Positions 47,228 through 56,557 of a DNA stretch of 64,000 nt are shown piece by piece. This DNA comes from Xanthomonas arboricola (GTDB taxonomy: Bacteria; Pseudomonadota; Gammaproteobacteria; Xanthomonadales; Xanthomonadaceae). Position numbers and translations under genes: made by a program. The stretch is from NCBI RefSeq assembly GCF_002940665.1, contig NZ_MIGY01000003.1:1035573-1099572 (forward strand), given 5' to 3'. The notes under the pieces are model-generated. The model did no database searches, was not told the DNA's origin, and saw nothing but the letters and a program-made list of their open reading frames with translations. Every line of letters begins with the position of its first letter. Positions within the stretch are counted from its first letter, which is position 1.

Positions 47228-49165
47228 TCAGATCAGCGACGGCTCCAGCGCGGCGGCGCGGCGCAGCTCGGCCGCACGCACCAGCACCTTGGGCGGATCG
47301 AGCTCTTCGGGGATGCAGAAGATGCCGGCGCGGCGCAGGCCCAGGCCGGTGCGGCGCAACGAGGTCAGTGCAACCACCGGGATCGACACCGCCATGCCCA
47401 CGATCACCGGCGCCATCCAGGCCGCCAGCGATGGCGACACCGTATAGGCCACCGCGCCCATGAACAGGCCGAACACGGTCAGCCCGCCGTAACTGCGCAA
47501 TAGCGCCGGCCACGACAGCTTGCCGTCGTCGCGCACCTGCGCATCCCAGCCCGAATCCTTGCCGGCCAGCACTTCGAACACGCCGCGCGACTGCAGGTAC
47601 ATCACCACCGGCGCCATCAGGGCGGCCAGCACCGTTTCCAGCAGGATGCTCAGCAGCGCGCGGATGGCGCCGCCGCAGGCGCGCAACTCGCGCGGGTTGA
47701 GCAGCAGCGCGATGTAGCCGAGCAACTTGGGCGCCAGCAGTACGAACATGGTGCAGACGAAGATCCAGATTGCGTTGCCCTGGCTGCTGCCATGCCAGTA
47801 ACGGGCGGGCGAGAACGGCAGGTCGCCGGCCAGATCGATTCCGCCGCCGGCCAGCGGAATGCCGATGCCGATCAGCATCAACAGGCCCCACATCGGCGCA
47901 GTGAAGTAATGCCCGATGCCGATCAGCATGTGCATGCGGCTGATCCAGTGCAGGCCCTTGGCGCCGACCACCTTGGCGTGTTGCAGGTTGCCCTGGCACC
48001 AGCGGCGGTCGCGGATCAGCAGGTCGGTGAGCGTGGGCGGACCTTCTTCGTAGCTGCCCTGCAGGTAGGGCACCATGTGCATCGCCCAGCCGCCGCGCCG
48101 CATCAGCGCCGCCTCGACGAAATCGTGGCTGAGCACATGGCCCCCGAACGGCTTGCGCCCGCGCAGCGACGGCAGGCCGGCGTGATCGGCAAAGGCCTGG
48201 GTACGGATGATGGCGTTGTGGCCCCAGTAATTGCTCTCGGCGCCATGCCACCAGGCCACGCCGAAGGCGATGATCGGCCCGTACACGCGCCCACCGAACT
48301 GCTGCATGCGGGCAAACAGGGTCTGCCCGTTGACCACCGCCGGCAGGGTCTGGATCAGGCCCACGTCTTGATTATTTTCCATGCCGGCGACCAGCCGTAC
48401 GATGGTATCGCCGGTCATCACGCTGTCGGCGTCCAGGATCAGCATCTGCGGGTAGTTGCCGCCGAAACGGCGCACCCAGTCGGCCACATTGCCGGCCTTG
48501 CGCGCGGCGTTGTCGGCGCGACGGCGGTAGAAGATGCGCCCGTGTCCGTCGACGCGATCGCACAGTTCGTTATAGACCAGTTCCTCGGCAGCGCCGATGT
48601 GTTCGCGGGTGGTGTCGCTGAGCACGAAAAAGTCGAAATGTTCCAGCTGGCCGGTGTCGGCCACCGATTCGTAGATCGCCTGCAGGCCGGCCAGCAGCCG
48701 GCGCGGGTCTTCGTTGTAGGTGGGCATCAGCAACGCGGTGCGCGTATGCAGGGTGGGCAGCGGAGCCTCCGGGTCGATGCCGAGCTTGCGTCCGGCACGC
48801 GCCACCACGGTGACGAAACCGGCCACCGCGCTGGCAAAGGACATCGCGATCCAGGCAAACAGCAACACGAACAGGCCGAGCAAGCAGCCTTCCAGCACGC
48901 TGACGCCATCGGGCCACAGCACGCTGAGCATCACCCACACCGCCACGGCGGTGGTGGCGAAGGTGCCGCCGATCAGATAGAAACGCCGCACGCCGATGCC
49001 GACCGGCGCGGTGCGCTGATGCGGCACCTGCAGACGGCCTTCGCGCAGGGACTGCTCGGGCATGGCCAGCGGTGCCTCCGGTGGCAGCGTGGGCTGACCG
49101 GCGTCGAGGGCGGCAACGGGGGGCAGATCGGTTGGTGCAGGGGAAAAAGTCACAGTGCCGTCCAT
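47228..49165 (-). CDS. opgH: Osmoregulated periplasmic glucan glucosyltransferase
   Basis: Membrane glucosyltransferase of 645 residues that builds the beta-glucan chain of osmoregulated periplasmic glucans, which xanthomonads need for virulence. GT2 family: [45 protein letters not shown] and the [12 protein letters not shown] motif. About eight membrane segments flank the catalytic domain. Start at 49165 gives [16 protein letters not shown]; the frame to 49285 is unsupported. opgG, the usual partner, is not next to it. Confidence 0.95.
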   Translation of the reverse strand: MDGTVTFSPAPTDLPPVAALDAGQPTLPPEAPLAMPEQSLREGRLQVPHQRTAPVGIGVRRFYLIGGTFATTAVAVWVMLSVLWPDGVSVLEGCLLGLFVLLFAWIAMSFASAVAGFVTVVARAGRKLGIDPEAPLPTLHTRTALLMPTYNEDPRRLLAGLQAIYESVADTGQLEHFDFFVLSDTTREHIGAAEELVYNELCDRVDGHGRIFYRRRADNAARKAGNVADWVRRFGGNYPQMLILDADSVMTGDTIVRLVAGMENNQDVGLIQTLPAVVNGQTLFARMQQFGGRVYGPIIAFGVAWWHGAESNYWGHNAIIRTQAFADHAGLPSLRGRKPFGGHVLSHDFVEAALMRRGGWAMHMVPYLQGSYEEGPPTLTDLLIRDRRWCQGNLQHAKVVGAKGLHWISRMHMLIGIGHYFTAPMWGLLMLIGIGIPLAGGGIDLAGDLPFSPARYWHGSSQGNAIWIFVCTMFVLLAPKLLGYIALLLNPRELRACGGAIRALLSILLETVLAALMAPVVMYLQSRGVFEVLAGKDSGWDAQVRDDGKLSWPALLRSYGGLTVFGLFMGAVAYTVSPSLAAWMAPVIVGMAVSIPVVALTSLRRTGLGLRRAGIFCIPEELDPPKVLVRAAELRRAAALEPSLI

Positions 49166-50038
49166 CAAGGCTGCCCGCCGCACGATTGCGGCAGCGTGGG
49201 CTGAAGCGGGAGATCCCTCCCCGCTACGCGTGGCGACGTCGCCGCATGCACCGCGGTCCGGGCGAGCCCGGCAGTGTGCGACCACGTTGCAGAATCAGCA
49301 GCTCTAAGACCACTCCGATGCACAAGCTCTCCTGGCTGCGACGATGACGTCGCGGCTCATCTTAAGGAATCGACCGTTAAAGGAAACGAAGGCCGCGCTG
49401 CAGCCATCGCCCCACCCGACGAGGACCGCGCGGCAGACTACGCCGCGGCGACCGAACGCTACCCCAACAGATTGCAGTCTGGCACGCGTGCTGTCACGGG
49501 CGGCAGACCGCACTGTCAGGTCAGACAACTGCAAGTGATGTGCCAGGAGTTGCAAACGGTTGCAGCGACAGCCTGCTGGCGCGCGATCACCGCGATGGGG
49601 TGAGCGGATCCAAGGCATCTGTCGCGCGTCATGGCGTATCGAATACGCGATGTGGGTCTGGCCCACGTCGGCGCAGTGTACGAAGGCTGCGTATGCGCGT
49701 GTAATCGCTCGCAAGACAACGGGGTTGGGGACGCTGCCTCGTTTGGGTGCGATCAGGCCATGCATTGCTTGCACCATGCCTGCCGACCATCTCCGGTGGT
49801 CCTTGCCCGCCTACCGTCGCCGGACCTTGCGCGGCATGGATGCCGCGTAAGAGCGCCTACACGGATGTACTTGCGGCGTGTCCGGCGATGGTGGGCGGGC
49901 AAGGCGTTGCAGCCAGGCCCCAGATCAGCCGCTCTGGCGCCCTCCCTGTCCGGAGGCCGCATATGCACACATCGCACATGCCGCATCGAACAACAGCAGC
50001 GCCGCCTGATGGAAGCGCTGCCGCCGTGTCAGCCGGTC
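49166..50038. other. Gene-free gap with a single A hairpin
   Basis: 873 bases between opgH and the M28 peptidase stop. The only structured element I can support is hairpin A at 49801-49904. The short open frames here have no family features. Confidence 0.6.
49801..49904. repeat. Hairpin A element alone (no B partner)
   Basis: Arms CCTTGCCCGCCTACCGTCGCC and complement, inner palindrome GCGGCATGGATGCCGC, tail TTGCGGCGTGTCC. Flanks GACCATC upstream and TTGCAGCCAGGCC downstream match the composite copies, but no B hairpin is found on the other side. Confidence 0.75.
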
Positions 50039-51703
50039 CTACTTGCGCGCGGCCTCGCTGGCGTCGCGGGTGGCGCGGAACTCCGAATCGTTGCTCCAGT
50101 TCGGCCACTGGCGCGAATCGGCCAGTTGCTGGCCCAGCGCGTACAGCACACCCAGATCGCGCGCTGCACCGGCGAAGGTCCAGTCCGGCTTCCACTCATC
50201 GCCCTGCTGGTGATAGCGCTTGGCGGTGTAGTCGTCGGAGGCGGCCTTGCCCGCGGCCACGCCGCCCACTTCCCAATCCTGCCCAGCCGCATACGACAAC
50301 GCCGGCACGCCGCGCTTGGCGAAGGAGAAATGATCCGAGCGGAAAAAGTATCCCGCCTGCGGCTTGGGATCGGGCGTGTAGCGCAGCTTCCGCTGGCCTG
50401 CGACGGTCTTGAGCTGATCGAGCAATTCGAGTTTTGCGGTGCCGTAGATGCCGAAATCGCGCGACGGCACGAACGGATTCATGCCGTCCATGTTGATCAC
50501 CGCCACAGTGGTGTCCAGCGGGTACAGCGGCTTGGAGGCGTAGAACTCCGAGCCCAGCAGGCCCTTTTCTTCGGCGGTGACGGCCAAAAACACCACCGAG
50601 CGCTGCGGCTTGGGGCCGGCGGCAAAGCCGCGCGCCAGCTCCAGCAGTGCGGCGGTGCCGCTGGCGTTGTCCAGCGCGCCGTTGAAGATGGTATCGCCGC
50701 GTGCGTCGGGCTTGCCGACGCCGATGTGGTCCCAATGCGCGCTGTAGATCAGCGTTTCATCCGGGTGGCTGCTGCCTTGCAGCCGCGCAACCACGTTGTG
50801 CGAGGTGATCACATCGGATTTGACCTGGTAGCTGGCACTCAGGCCCTGGCCCTTGAGTTCGACCGGCTTGAAGCCGCGCGTCTGCGCCTGCTTCTTCAAG
50901 GCGTCGAAATCCAGCCCGGCCTGCCTGAACAGGTCGGCGGCCAGATCGCGCTGGATCCAGCCTTCCAGGGTGGGATGCGCGGCACGCGGATTGTCGCGCA
51001 CCACATCGAACATGGTGTTGGTGTTGGAACTGGCCACGGTGTCCCAGCCGTAGGAGGCGGGCGCGGTTTCGTGCACCACCAACACGCCGAGCGCGCCCTG
51101 GCGGGCGCCTTCCTCGTACTTGTAGGTCCAGCGGCCGTAGTAGGTCATGCCGGCGCCGTCGAAGGCACCCTTGCCGGTTTCGAAATCCGGGTCGTTGATC
51201 AGCACCACCGCGATCTTGCCCTTCAGATCCATGCCCTTGAAGTCGTCCCAGTCGCGCTCCGGCGCCTTGACGCCGTAGCCGACGAACACCAGCGGCGCAT
51301 TGGCAATGTCGACCTTGGACGAGCCGTCCAGCGCGGCGCGGATGGCGATCTGCTTGCCCTGGACCAGCGTCTGCGGCTTGCTGCCGTTCTGCAGGGTGAT
51401 GCTCGGCGTGCCGAGAATATCGGCACGGCGCAGCGGCACCGCCTGGGTCCAGGCACGCTTGCCGTCGGTCAGATCGCCGCCCGGTTGCAGGCCGGCAGCG
51501 GCGAACTGCTTGCTCAGGTAGGCAATGGTCTTTTCTTCGCCGGCGGTGGCCGGGCCACGCCCTTCGTAGGCATCGGAGGCCAGCTCCTTGACGTCGCGCG
51601 AGATGCGCGCGCCATCAAAGGTCGGCGTCGCCGCCATCAGTGCGGTCGAGACCGCCATCGCCAGCATTCCCGTTACAACGCGCTTGGTAACAACTCGCTT
51701 CAC
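50039..51703 (-). CDS. M28-family zinc peptidase, exported
   Basis: 554 residues. Zinc ligands and catalytic residues are visible: His-x-Asp in SAHWDHIGVG, Asp in GALDNASGTAALLELAR, catalytic Glu-Glu in AVTAEEKGLLGSEFY, Asp in INMDGM and His in SDHFSFAKRGVP. A PA domain (about 120-260) is inserted before the second metal half. The start is unclear: GTG 51703 gives a basic signal peptide (VVTKRVVTGMLAMAVSTALMA); ATG 51667 gives a shorter one. It probably trims peptides in the periplasm. Confidence 0.9.
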   Translation of the reverse strand: MKRVVTKRVVTGMLAMAVSTALMAATPTFDGARISRDVKELASDAYEGRGPATAGEEKTIAYLSKQFAAAGLQPGGDLTDGKRAWTQAVPLRRADILGTPSITLQNGSKPQTLVQGKQIAIRAALDGSSKVDIANAPLVFVGYGVKAPERDWDDFKGMDLKGKIAVVLINDPDFETGKGAFDGAGMTYYGRWTYKYEEGARQGALGVLVVHETAPASYGWDTVASSNTNTMFDVVRDNPRAAHPTLEGWIQRDLAADLFRQAGLDFDALKKQAQTRGFKPVELKGQGLSASYQVKSDVITSHNVVARLQGSSHPDETLIYSAHWDHIGVGKPDARGDTIFNGALDNASGTAALLELARGFAAGPKPQRSVVFLAVTAEEKGLLGSEFYASKPLYPLDTTVAVINMDGMNPFVPSRDFGIYGTAKLELLDQLKTVAGQRKLRYTPDPKPQAGYFFRSDHFSFAKRGVPALSYAAGQDWEVGGVAAGKAASDDYTAKRYHQQGDEWKPDWTFAGAARDLGVLYALGQQLADSRQWPNWSNDSEFRATRDASEAARK

Positions 51704-51969
51704 TGCAGCACCCAGGTAGTGTCCGAACAGCCCTGGAGTGTAGCCACTGCGGGGGCTGATCGGGTGTGCACGGCAGCGACCGATGCATGCCGTCGCACTG
51801 ACACCACGTGCCTCGGCAGCGATGCAGCGTCGATCGATATGGCCCTGTGGCAGTGGGCACTGCCACAGGGCATGCCATCCACCTTGCGCCTCATGGCGCT
51901 GGATGCCGTCCAACTGCTACATGCTGCTGCGAGCTAAACCGCAGCACCGCCGACGAACGCCAGTGCCGC

Positions 51970-52950
51970 TCAGAACAGGTCGACGCTGCCGACCTGCTGG
52001 GTAGCCTGCTGCATCTGCCCACTGGTCACCAGTTCGGCATACACCTCGGCGCGATTGCGGCCGTGCTGCTTTGCCCAGTACAGCGCCTTGTCGGCCTCGT
52101 CGAGCAGTTGGCTGATCAACTGGCCGTCGGTCAGCTCGACGATGCCGGCGCTGAGGGTGACCTTGCCGACCTGCGGGAACACATGCTCGGCCACCGCCAG
52201 ACGGAAGCGCTCGAACAGACTCACCGCGGTGTCGCGATCCACGCCGCGCAACACGATCACGAACTCTTCGCCGCCGAAGCGGAACAGCAGATCGTCCTGG
52301 CGGAAACAGCGCTGCATCAATTGCGCGACCAGCAGCAGCACCTCGTCGCCGTACAGGTGACCGAAGGTGTCGTTGACGCGCTTGAAGTGATCGACGTCCA
52401 CGATCCCCAGCCACACCCCTTCGCTCGCCGCTGCATCGGTACCACCGGCGAACAGGCGCAAGATCATGTCGTCGAAGGTCTTGCGATTGCGCAGGCCGGT
52501 CAACGCATCGCGCTGGGCATCGTCGAGCAGGCTGCGGTAGTTCTGGAAGAAACGCGCAAAGCCCTGCAGCATCACCTGCTCGGCGGCGCCGGGTGCGCGT
52601 GTGCCGCCCACACGCAGGCAGGTGCGGATCCCGCGTGCTTCCATCATCGGATACACCAGCAGCGCGCGGCCGTCCTGCTGCAACTGCACCACATCGCCCG
52701 GCCCGTGCAGATCGGCCAGTTGCGCACGCATGTGCGTATCGTGGATGTCGGCCACGGTCAGCGACAGCCGGCCATCCTCGCGCAGCCGCGTCTCGGCCAT
52801 GGTGCGGCCATCCGGAGCGATGCGCAGCAACGACAGTTCTTCGGACGCGCAGACCTCGCGCATGGTCCGCAGCAGGCTGAGGTCGAGCAGATCGGCGTCG
52901 CGGATGGCGGTCAGGTCCACCATCCGTTCCAGCAACGGTTCGGTGGTCAT
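51970..52950 (-). CDS. Diguanylate cyclase (GGEEF), cytoplasmic
   Basis: 326 residues without membrane segments. The N-terminal 150 residues look like a GAF-type sensor (LSLLRTMREVCASEELSLLRIA...). The GGDEF domain has an intact GGEEF site (FRFGGEEFVIVLRG) and a complete RxxD inhibition site (RQDD) five residues upstream. Start at 52950 by the sensor N-terminus. The signal it senses is unknown. Confidence 0.92.
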   Translation of the reverse strand: MTTEPLLERMVDLTAIRDADLLDLSLLRTMREVCASEELSLLRIAPDGRTMAETRLREDGRLSLTVADIHDTHMRAQLADLHGPGDVVQLQQDGRALLVYPMMEARGIRTCLRVGGTRAPGAAEQVMLQGFARFFQNYRSLLDDAQRDALTGLRNRKTFDDMILRLFAGGTDAAASEGVWLGIVDVDHFKRVNDTFGHLYGDEVLLLVAQLMQRCFRQDDLLFRFGGEEFVIVLRGVDRDTAVSLFERFRLAVAEHVFPQVGKVTLSAGIVELTDGQLISQLLDEADKALYWAKQHGRNRAEVYAELVTSGQMQQATQQVGSVDLF

Positions 52951-53179
52951 TGCCGCACCATCCCGCAGGCGGGCGCAGGCCCGCAGCGCAGGTCGCGGCA
53001 CGCGGGCACACCTCTCGGGCTGGAACGCACTGGCATCACGACGGGTTACCGGCAATCTCGATGTCGGTTCATCGGCGCCCTGCGCGCGAACTTGAGTCTG
53101 CCGGCCCGCCGGCGCAACGCACGGCCAGCCGGCGTACACGGACGTGCAGGCGTACGACCGGCCTGGGCACCTGCGGCGC

Positions 53180-54667
53180 TTACGGCAGTGCGGACTCCAG
53201 CGCATCGTCGCCCAGCGCGTGCGCCTGCATCAGGCGCCGGCTGCCGGCATTCAGCCCTTTGACCTGGACGTCCAGCGCGTGATGGCGCAGCCGCTGCACC
53301 ACCTTGTCCAGCGCCGCCGCCGCGGTGATGTCCCAGAAATGCGCGCGACCGACATCGATCACCACCGCGCGGCCGGGCACCTGGCGCGCGTCGAAGGCGT
53401 CGATGAACACGTCGGCCGAGGCGAAGAACACCTGCCCGCGTACGTGATAGGTGCGCACGCCGTCGTCGCCATCGCTGTGCGCGATCTGCAGCAGCCCGGC
53501 CACCTTGAAGGTGAAGAACACCCCGCTCAACAGCACGCCCACCGCCACCCCGGCGGCCAGGTTGCGGGTGACCAGGGTCACCGCCACGGTGGCCAGCATC
53601 ACCACGCTGGAGGTGCGCGGATGGGTGACCACGGTGCGCAGCGAGCGCCAGTCGAAGGTCTCGGCCGAGACCATCACCATGATCGCCACCAATGCGACCA
53701 CCGGCACCTGCGAGACCCACGGCTTGAGCAGCACCATCAGGATCAGCAGGAACGCCCCGGCGAACAGGGTCGACAGACGGCCACGTCCGCCGTACTTCAC
53801 GTTGCCCACGGTCTGCCCGATCATGCCGCAGCCGGCAATGCCACCGAACAGACTGGCAGCGGTGTTGGCCAGCCCCAGCCCGGTGCACTCGCGGTTCTTG
53901 TTGCTCGGGGTGTCGGTGAGTTCGTCGACCACGCGTGCGGTCATCAGCGACTCGAGCAGCCCCACCATCGCAATGGCCAGCGCCGGCAAGGCGATGATGC
54001 GCAAGGTCTCCAGCGTCAGCGGCACCGCGGGCCATTGCAGGACCGGCAGCGCGCTGGGCAGCTTGCCCAGGTCGGCCACCGTCTCCAGCGGCAGATGCAA
54101 CGCCGAGCCCAGCACCGTCAGCACCAGGATGCACAGCAGCGGCGAAGGAATCGCCGACACGCCCGGCAGCGGCAGACGCGGCAGGCCGTAGATGATGAGC
54201 AGACCCAACGCCAACATGCTCCAGGTGGCCAGGCTGGCGTGCTGCAGATGCGGCAGCTGCGCGGCGAAGATCAGCACCGCCAACGCGTTGACGAAGCCGG
54301 TGCGCACCGAGCTGCTGACAAAGCGCATCAGCACGCCCAGCCGCAACAGACCGAACAGGATCTGCACCGCACCGGCCAGCAGCCCGGCCGCCAACAGATA
54401 GGGCAGCCCGTGTGCGGCCACCAGCGGTGCGGCCACCAGGGCCACCGACCCGGCCGCAGCGGAAATCATCGCCGGACGTCCGCCAAAAAACGCGATGACG
54501 ATCCCGATCACGAACGACGCGAACAGCCCCACTTGCGGGTCGACGCCGGCCACGAACGCAAAGGCGATCACTTCGGGAATCAGCGCAAACGTGGCGACTG
54601 CGCCGGCCATCAGTTCGCGCGCAGGCGAGGCGCGCCATTGCGCCAGTTCGGCACGCAGCAAGGACAT
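53180..54667 (-). CDS. SulP-family anion transporter with STAS domain
   Basis: 495 residues. About ten to twelve membrane segments, with family stretches VATFALIPEVIAFAFVAGV, NKNRECTGLGLANTAASLFGG and GCGMIGQTVGNVKYGGRGRLS, and a C-terminal STAS domain (VFFASADVFIDAF..., DVGRAHFWDITAAAALDKV). SulP proteins move sulfate, bicarbonate or dicarboxylates; the anion here is not decidable. Start at 54667 follows GGAGTG. Divergent from the cellulase gene. Confidence 0.92.
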   Translation of the reverse strand: MSLLRAELAQWRASPARELMAGAVATFALIPEVIAFAFVAGVDPQVGLFASFVIGIVIAFFGGRPAMISAAAGSVALVAAPLVAAHGLPYLLAAGLLAGAVQILFGLLRLGVLMRFVSSSVRTGFVNALAVLIFAAQLPHLQHASLATWSMLALGLLIIYGLPRLPLPGVSAIPSPLLCILVLTVLGSALHLPLETVADLGKLPSALPVLQWPAVPLTLETLRIIALPALAIAMVGLLESLMTARVVDELTDTPSNKNRECTGLGLANTAASLFGGIAGCGMIGQTVGNVKYGGRGRLSTLFAGAFLLILMVLLKPWVSQVPVVALVAIMVMVSAETFDWRSLRTVVTHPRTSSVVMLATVAVTLVTRNLAAGVAVGVLLSGVFFTFKVAGLLQIAHSDGDDGVRTYHVRGQVFFASADVFIDAFDARQVPGRAVVIDVGRAHFWDITAAAALDKVVQRLRHHALDVQVKGLNAGSRRLMQAHALGDDALESALP

Positions 54668-54784
54668 TGGAAGACACTCCGGGGACAGAAAGGACAGCCT
54701 GAGGACAGGCGACAGCGGCGATAGTGTGCGCGAAAGCGACCCGGCACGCAGCCGGCGTGTGACCGGTGCGGCAATGCGCCTTTC

Positions 54785-54800
54785 TGTGGTCCGGATCACG
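54785..54800. promoter_or_regulatory. Candidate Clp (CRP-like) binding site upstream of the cellulase gene
   Basis: TGTGG-TCCGGA-TCACG, compared with the CRP/Clp consensus TGTGA-N6-TCACA: eight of ten half-site bases match, and the two differences are symmetrical. It is centred 86 bases before the engXCA ATG. Clp is known to activate this type of cellulase gene in Xanthomonas. A second tandem site was not clear. Confidence 0.5.
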
Positions 54801-54878
54801 CCAGACGATGCAGCCGCGGACCAAGATGCCCCCCTCACCGGGTTCGGGTGTCGAGCCGGGTTCGCTAGGGAGACCACC

Positions 54879-56297
54879 ATGTCTATCTTCAGGACTGCAA
54901 GTACGCTCGCGCTGGCCACGGCACTGGCGCTCGCCGCCGCACCGGCCTTCAGCTATTCCATCAGCAACAACAAGGTCGTCGACGACAGCGGCAAGGTGGT
55001 CCAGCTCAAGGGCGTCAATGTGTTCGGCTTCGAGACCGGCAACCATGTCATGCACGGCCTGTGGGCACGCAACTGGAAGGACATGATCAACCAGATGCAG
55101 GGCCTGGGCTTCAACGCCGTGCATCTGCCATTCTGTCCGGCCACCCTGCGCAGCAGCACGATGCCGACCAGCATCGATTACAGCCTCAATGCCGACCTGC
55201 AGGGCCTGAGTTCGCTGCAGATCCTGGACAAGGTGATCAACGAATTCAACGCGCGCGGCATGTATGTGCTGCTGGATCACCACACCCCCGATTGCGCTGC
55301 CATTTCCGAGCTCTGGTACACCGGCTCGTACTCCGAAGCGCAGTGGCTGGAGGATCTGCGCTTTGTCGCCAACCGCTACAGGAACGTGCCCAGCGTGATC
55401 GGCCTGGATTTGAAGAACGAGCCGCACGGTGCAGCCACCTGGGGCACCGGCAACGCGGCCACCGATTGGAACAAGGCCGCCGAGCGCGGCTCGGCCGCAG
55501 TGCTGGCGGTGGCGCCGAAATGGATCATCGCGGTGGAAGGCATCACCGACAATCCGGTCTGCTCGACCAATGGCGGCATCTTCTGGGGCGGCAATCTGCA
55601 GCCGCTGGCCTGCACGCCGCTGAACATTCCGGCCAACCGCCTGCTGCTGGCACCGCATGTGTACGGACCGGACGTGTACGCGCAGTCGTACTTCAACGAC
55701 AGCAACTTCCCCAACAACATGCCTGCGATGTGGGACCGTCACTTCGGTCAGTTCGCCGGCACGTATGCGCTGCTGCTGGGCGAATTCGGCGGCAAGTATG
55801 GCGAAGGCGATGCCCGCGACAAGGTCTGGCAGGACGCGCTGGTGAAGTATCTGCGCAGCAAGGGCATCAACGAGGGCTTCTACTGGTCGTGGAACCCCAA
55901 CAGCGGCGACACCGGCGGCATCCTGCGCGACGACTGGACCAGCGTGCGCGAAGACAAGATGGCGCTGTTGCGGACGCTGTGGGGCACGGTGAGCAGCACC
56001 ACGCCAACGCCTACTCCCACGCCGACGCCGACCCCGACGCCCGGCGGCAGCTTCAGCACCAAGGTGAGCGTGGACAGCCAGTGGAACGGCGGCTACTGCA
56101 ATCGCGTGCAGGTCACCAACACCGGCACCGCCAGTGGCACCTGGGCGATCTCGCTGCCGGTCACCGGCACCGTCAACAACGCCTGGAACGCCACCTGGTC
56201 GCAGAGCGGCAGTACGCTCAAGGCCAGCGGCGTGGACTTCAACCGCACCCTGGCCGCCGGTGCGACGGCCGAGTTCGGCTTCTGCGCGGCAGGCTGA
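54879..56297 (+). CDS. engXCA: Secreted endoglucanase, GH5 with C-terminal CBM2
   Basis: Hydrolyses internal beta-1,4-glucosidic bonds of cellulose; a major exported cellulase of plant-pathogenic xanthomonads, secreted by the type II system. 472 residues: signal peptide (ALATALALAAAPAFS), GH5 catalytic domain to about residue 370 with acid/base Glu 181 (LKNEPHG) and nucleophile Glu 302 (LLGEFGG), a Thr-Pro linker at 374-388, and a CBM2 cellulose-binding module (about 391-472) with the two cysteines and Trp residues. Strong ribosome site AGGGAGA. The linker repeat makes its length likely to vary between strains. Confidence 0.94.
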   Translation: MSIFRTASTLALATALALAAAPAFSYSISNNKVVDDSGKVVQLKGVNVFGFETGNHVMHGLWARNWKDMINQMQGLGFNAVHLPFCPATLRSSTMPTSIDYSLNADLQGLSSLQILDKVINEFNARGMYVLLDHHTPDCAAISELWYTGSYSEAQWLEDLRFVANRYRNVPSVIGLDLKNEPHGAATWGTGNAATDWNKAAERGSAAVLAVAPKWIIAVEGITDNPVCSTNGGIFWGGNLQPLACTPLNIPANRLLLAPHVYGPDVYAQSYFNDSNFPNNMPAMWDRHFGQFAGTYALLLGEFGGKYGEGDARDKVWQDALVKYLRSKGINEGFYWSWNPNSGDTGGILRDDWTSVREDKMALLRTLWGTVSSTTPTPTPTPTPTPTPGGSFSTKVSVDSQWNGGYCNRVQVTNTGTASGTWAISLPVTGTVNNAWNATWSQSGSTLKASGVDFNRTLAAGATAEFGFCAAG

Positions 56298-56382
56298 TGC
56301 AATGCGGCGGGCACGCTGTCGACAGTCTGAGATCGCCGATGTAGCGTCACGCATCGATTACTAGATCGACACCCGGCACCCC

Positions 56383-56450
56383 GTAGGAGCGCCCCCGGGC
56401 GCGATGAAGCGCTATCAGTAACGCCCCATCGCGCCCGGAGGCGCTCCTAC
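56383..56450. repeat. R3 hairpin repeat
   Basis: 68-base hairpin with arms GTAGGAGCGCC...GGCGCTCCTAC, close to the copy at 18801-18868 including the loop (CAGTAACGCC). It follows the cellulase stop. Confidence 0.8.
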
Positions 56451-56557
56451 ATTGCCTCTGTCGCAAGCGGGCGCTGCCGCAATTAGCATTCAACCCGCAT
56501 GTGAATCAGCCGTTATTCATGACGTAGCGCCCTGCGCGCGTTCCGGATGCCGTTGCC

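Noticed and set aside
54849..54875. Possible PIP box (TTCGG ... TTCGC) upstream of the cellulase gene
   Set aside because: The two half sites are separated by 13 bases, while the HrpX PIP box needs 15.
53046..56354. Very long minus-strand frame (about 1100 codons) across the SulP and cellulase genes
   Set aside because: It is the antisense of the cellulase and a shifted frame of the transporter; no recognisable domain.
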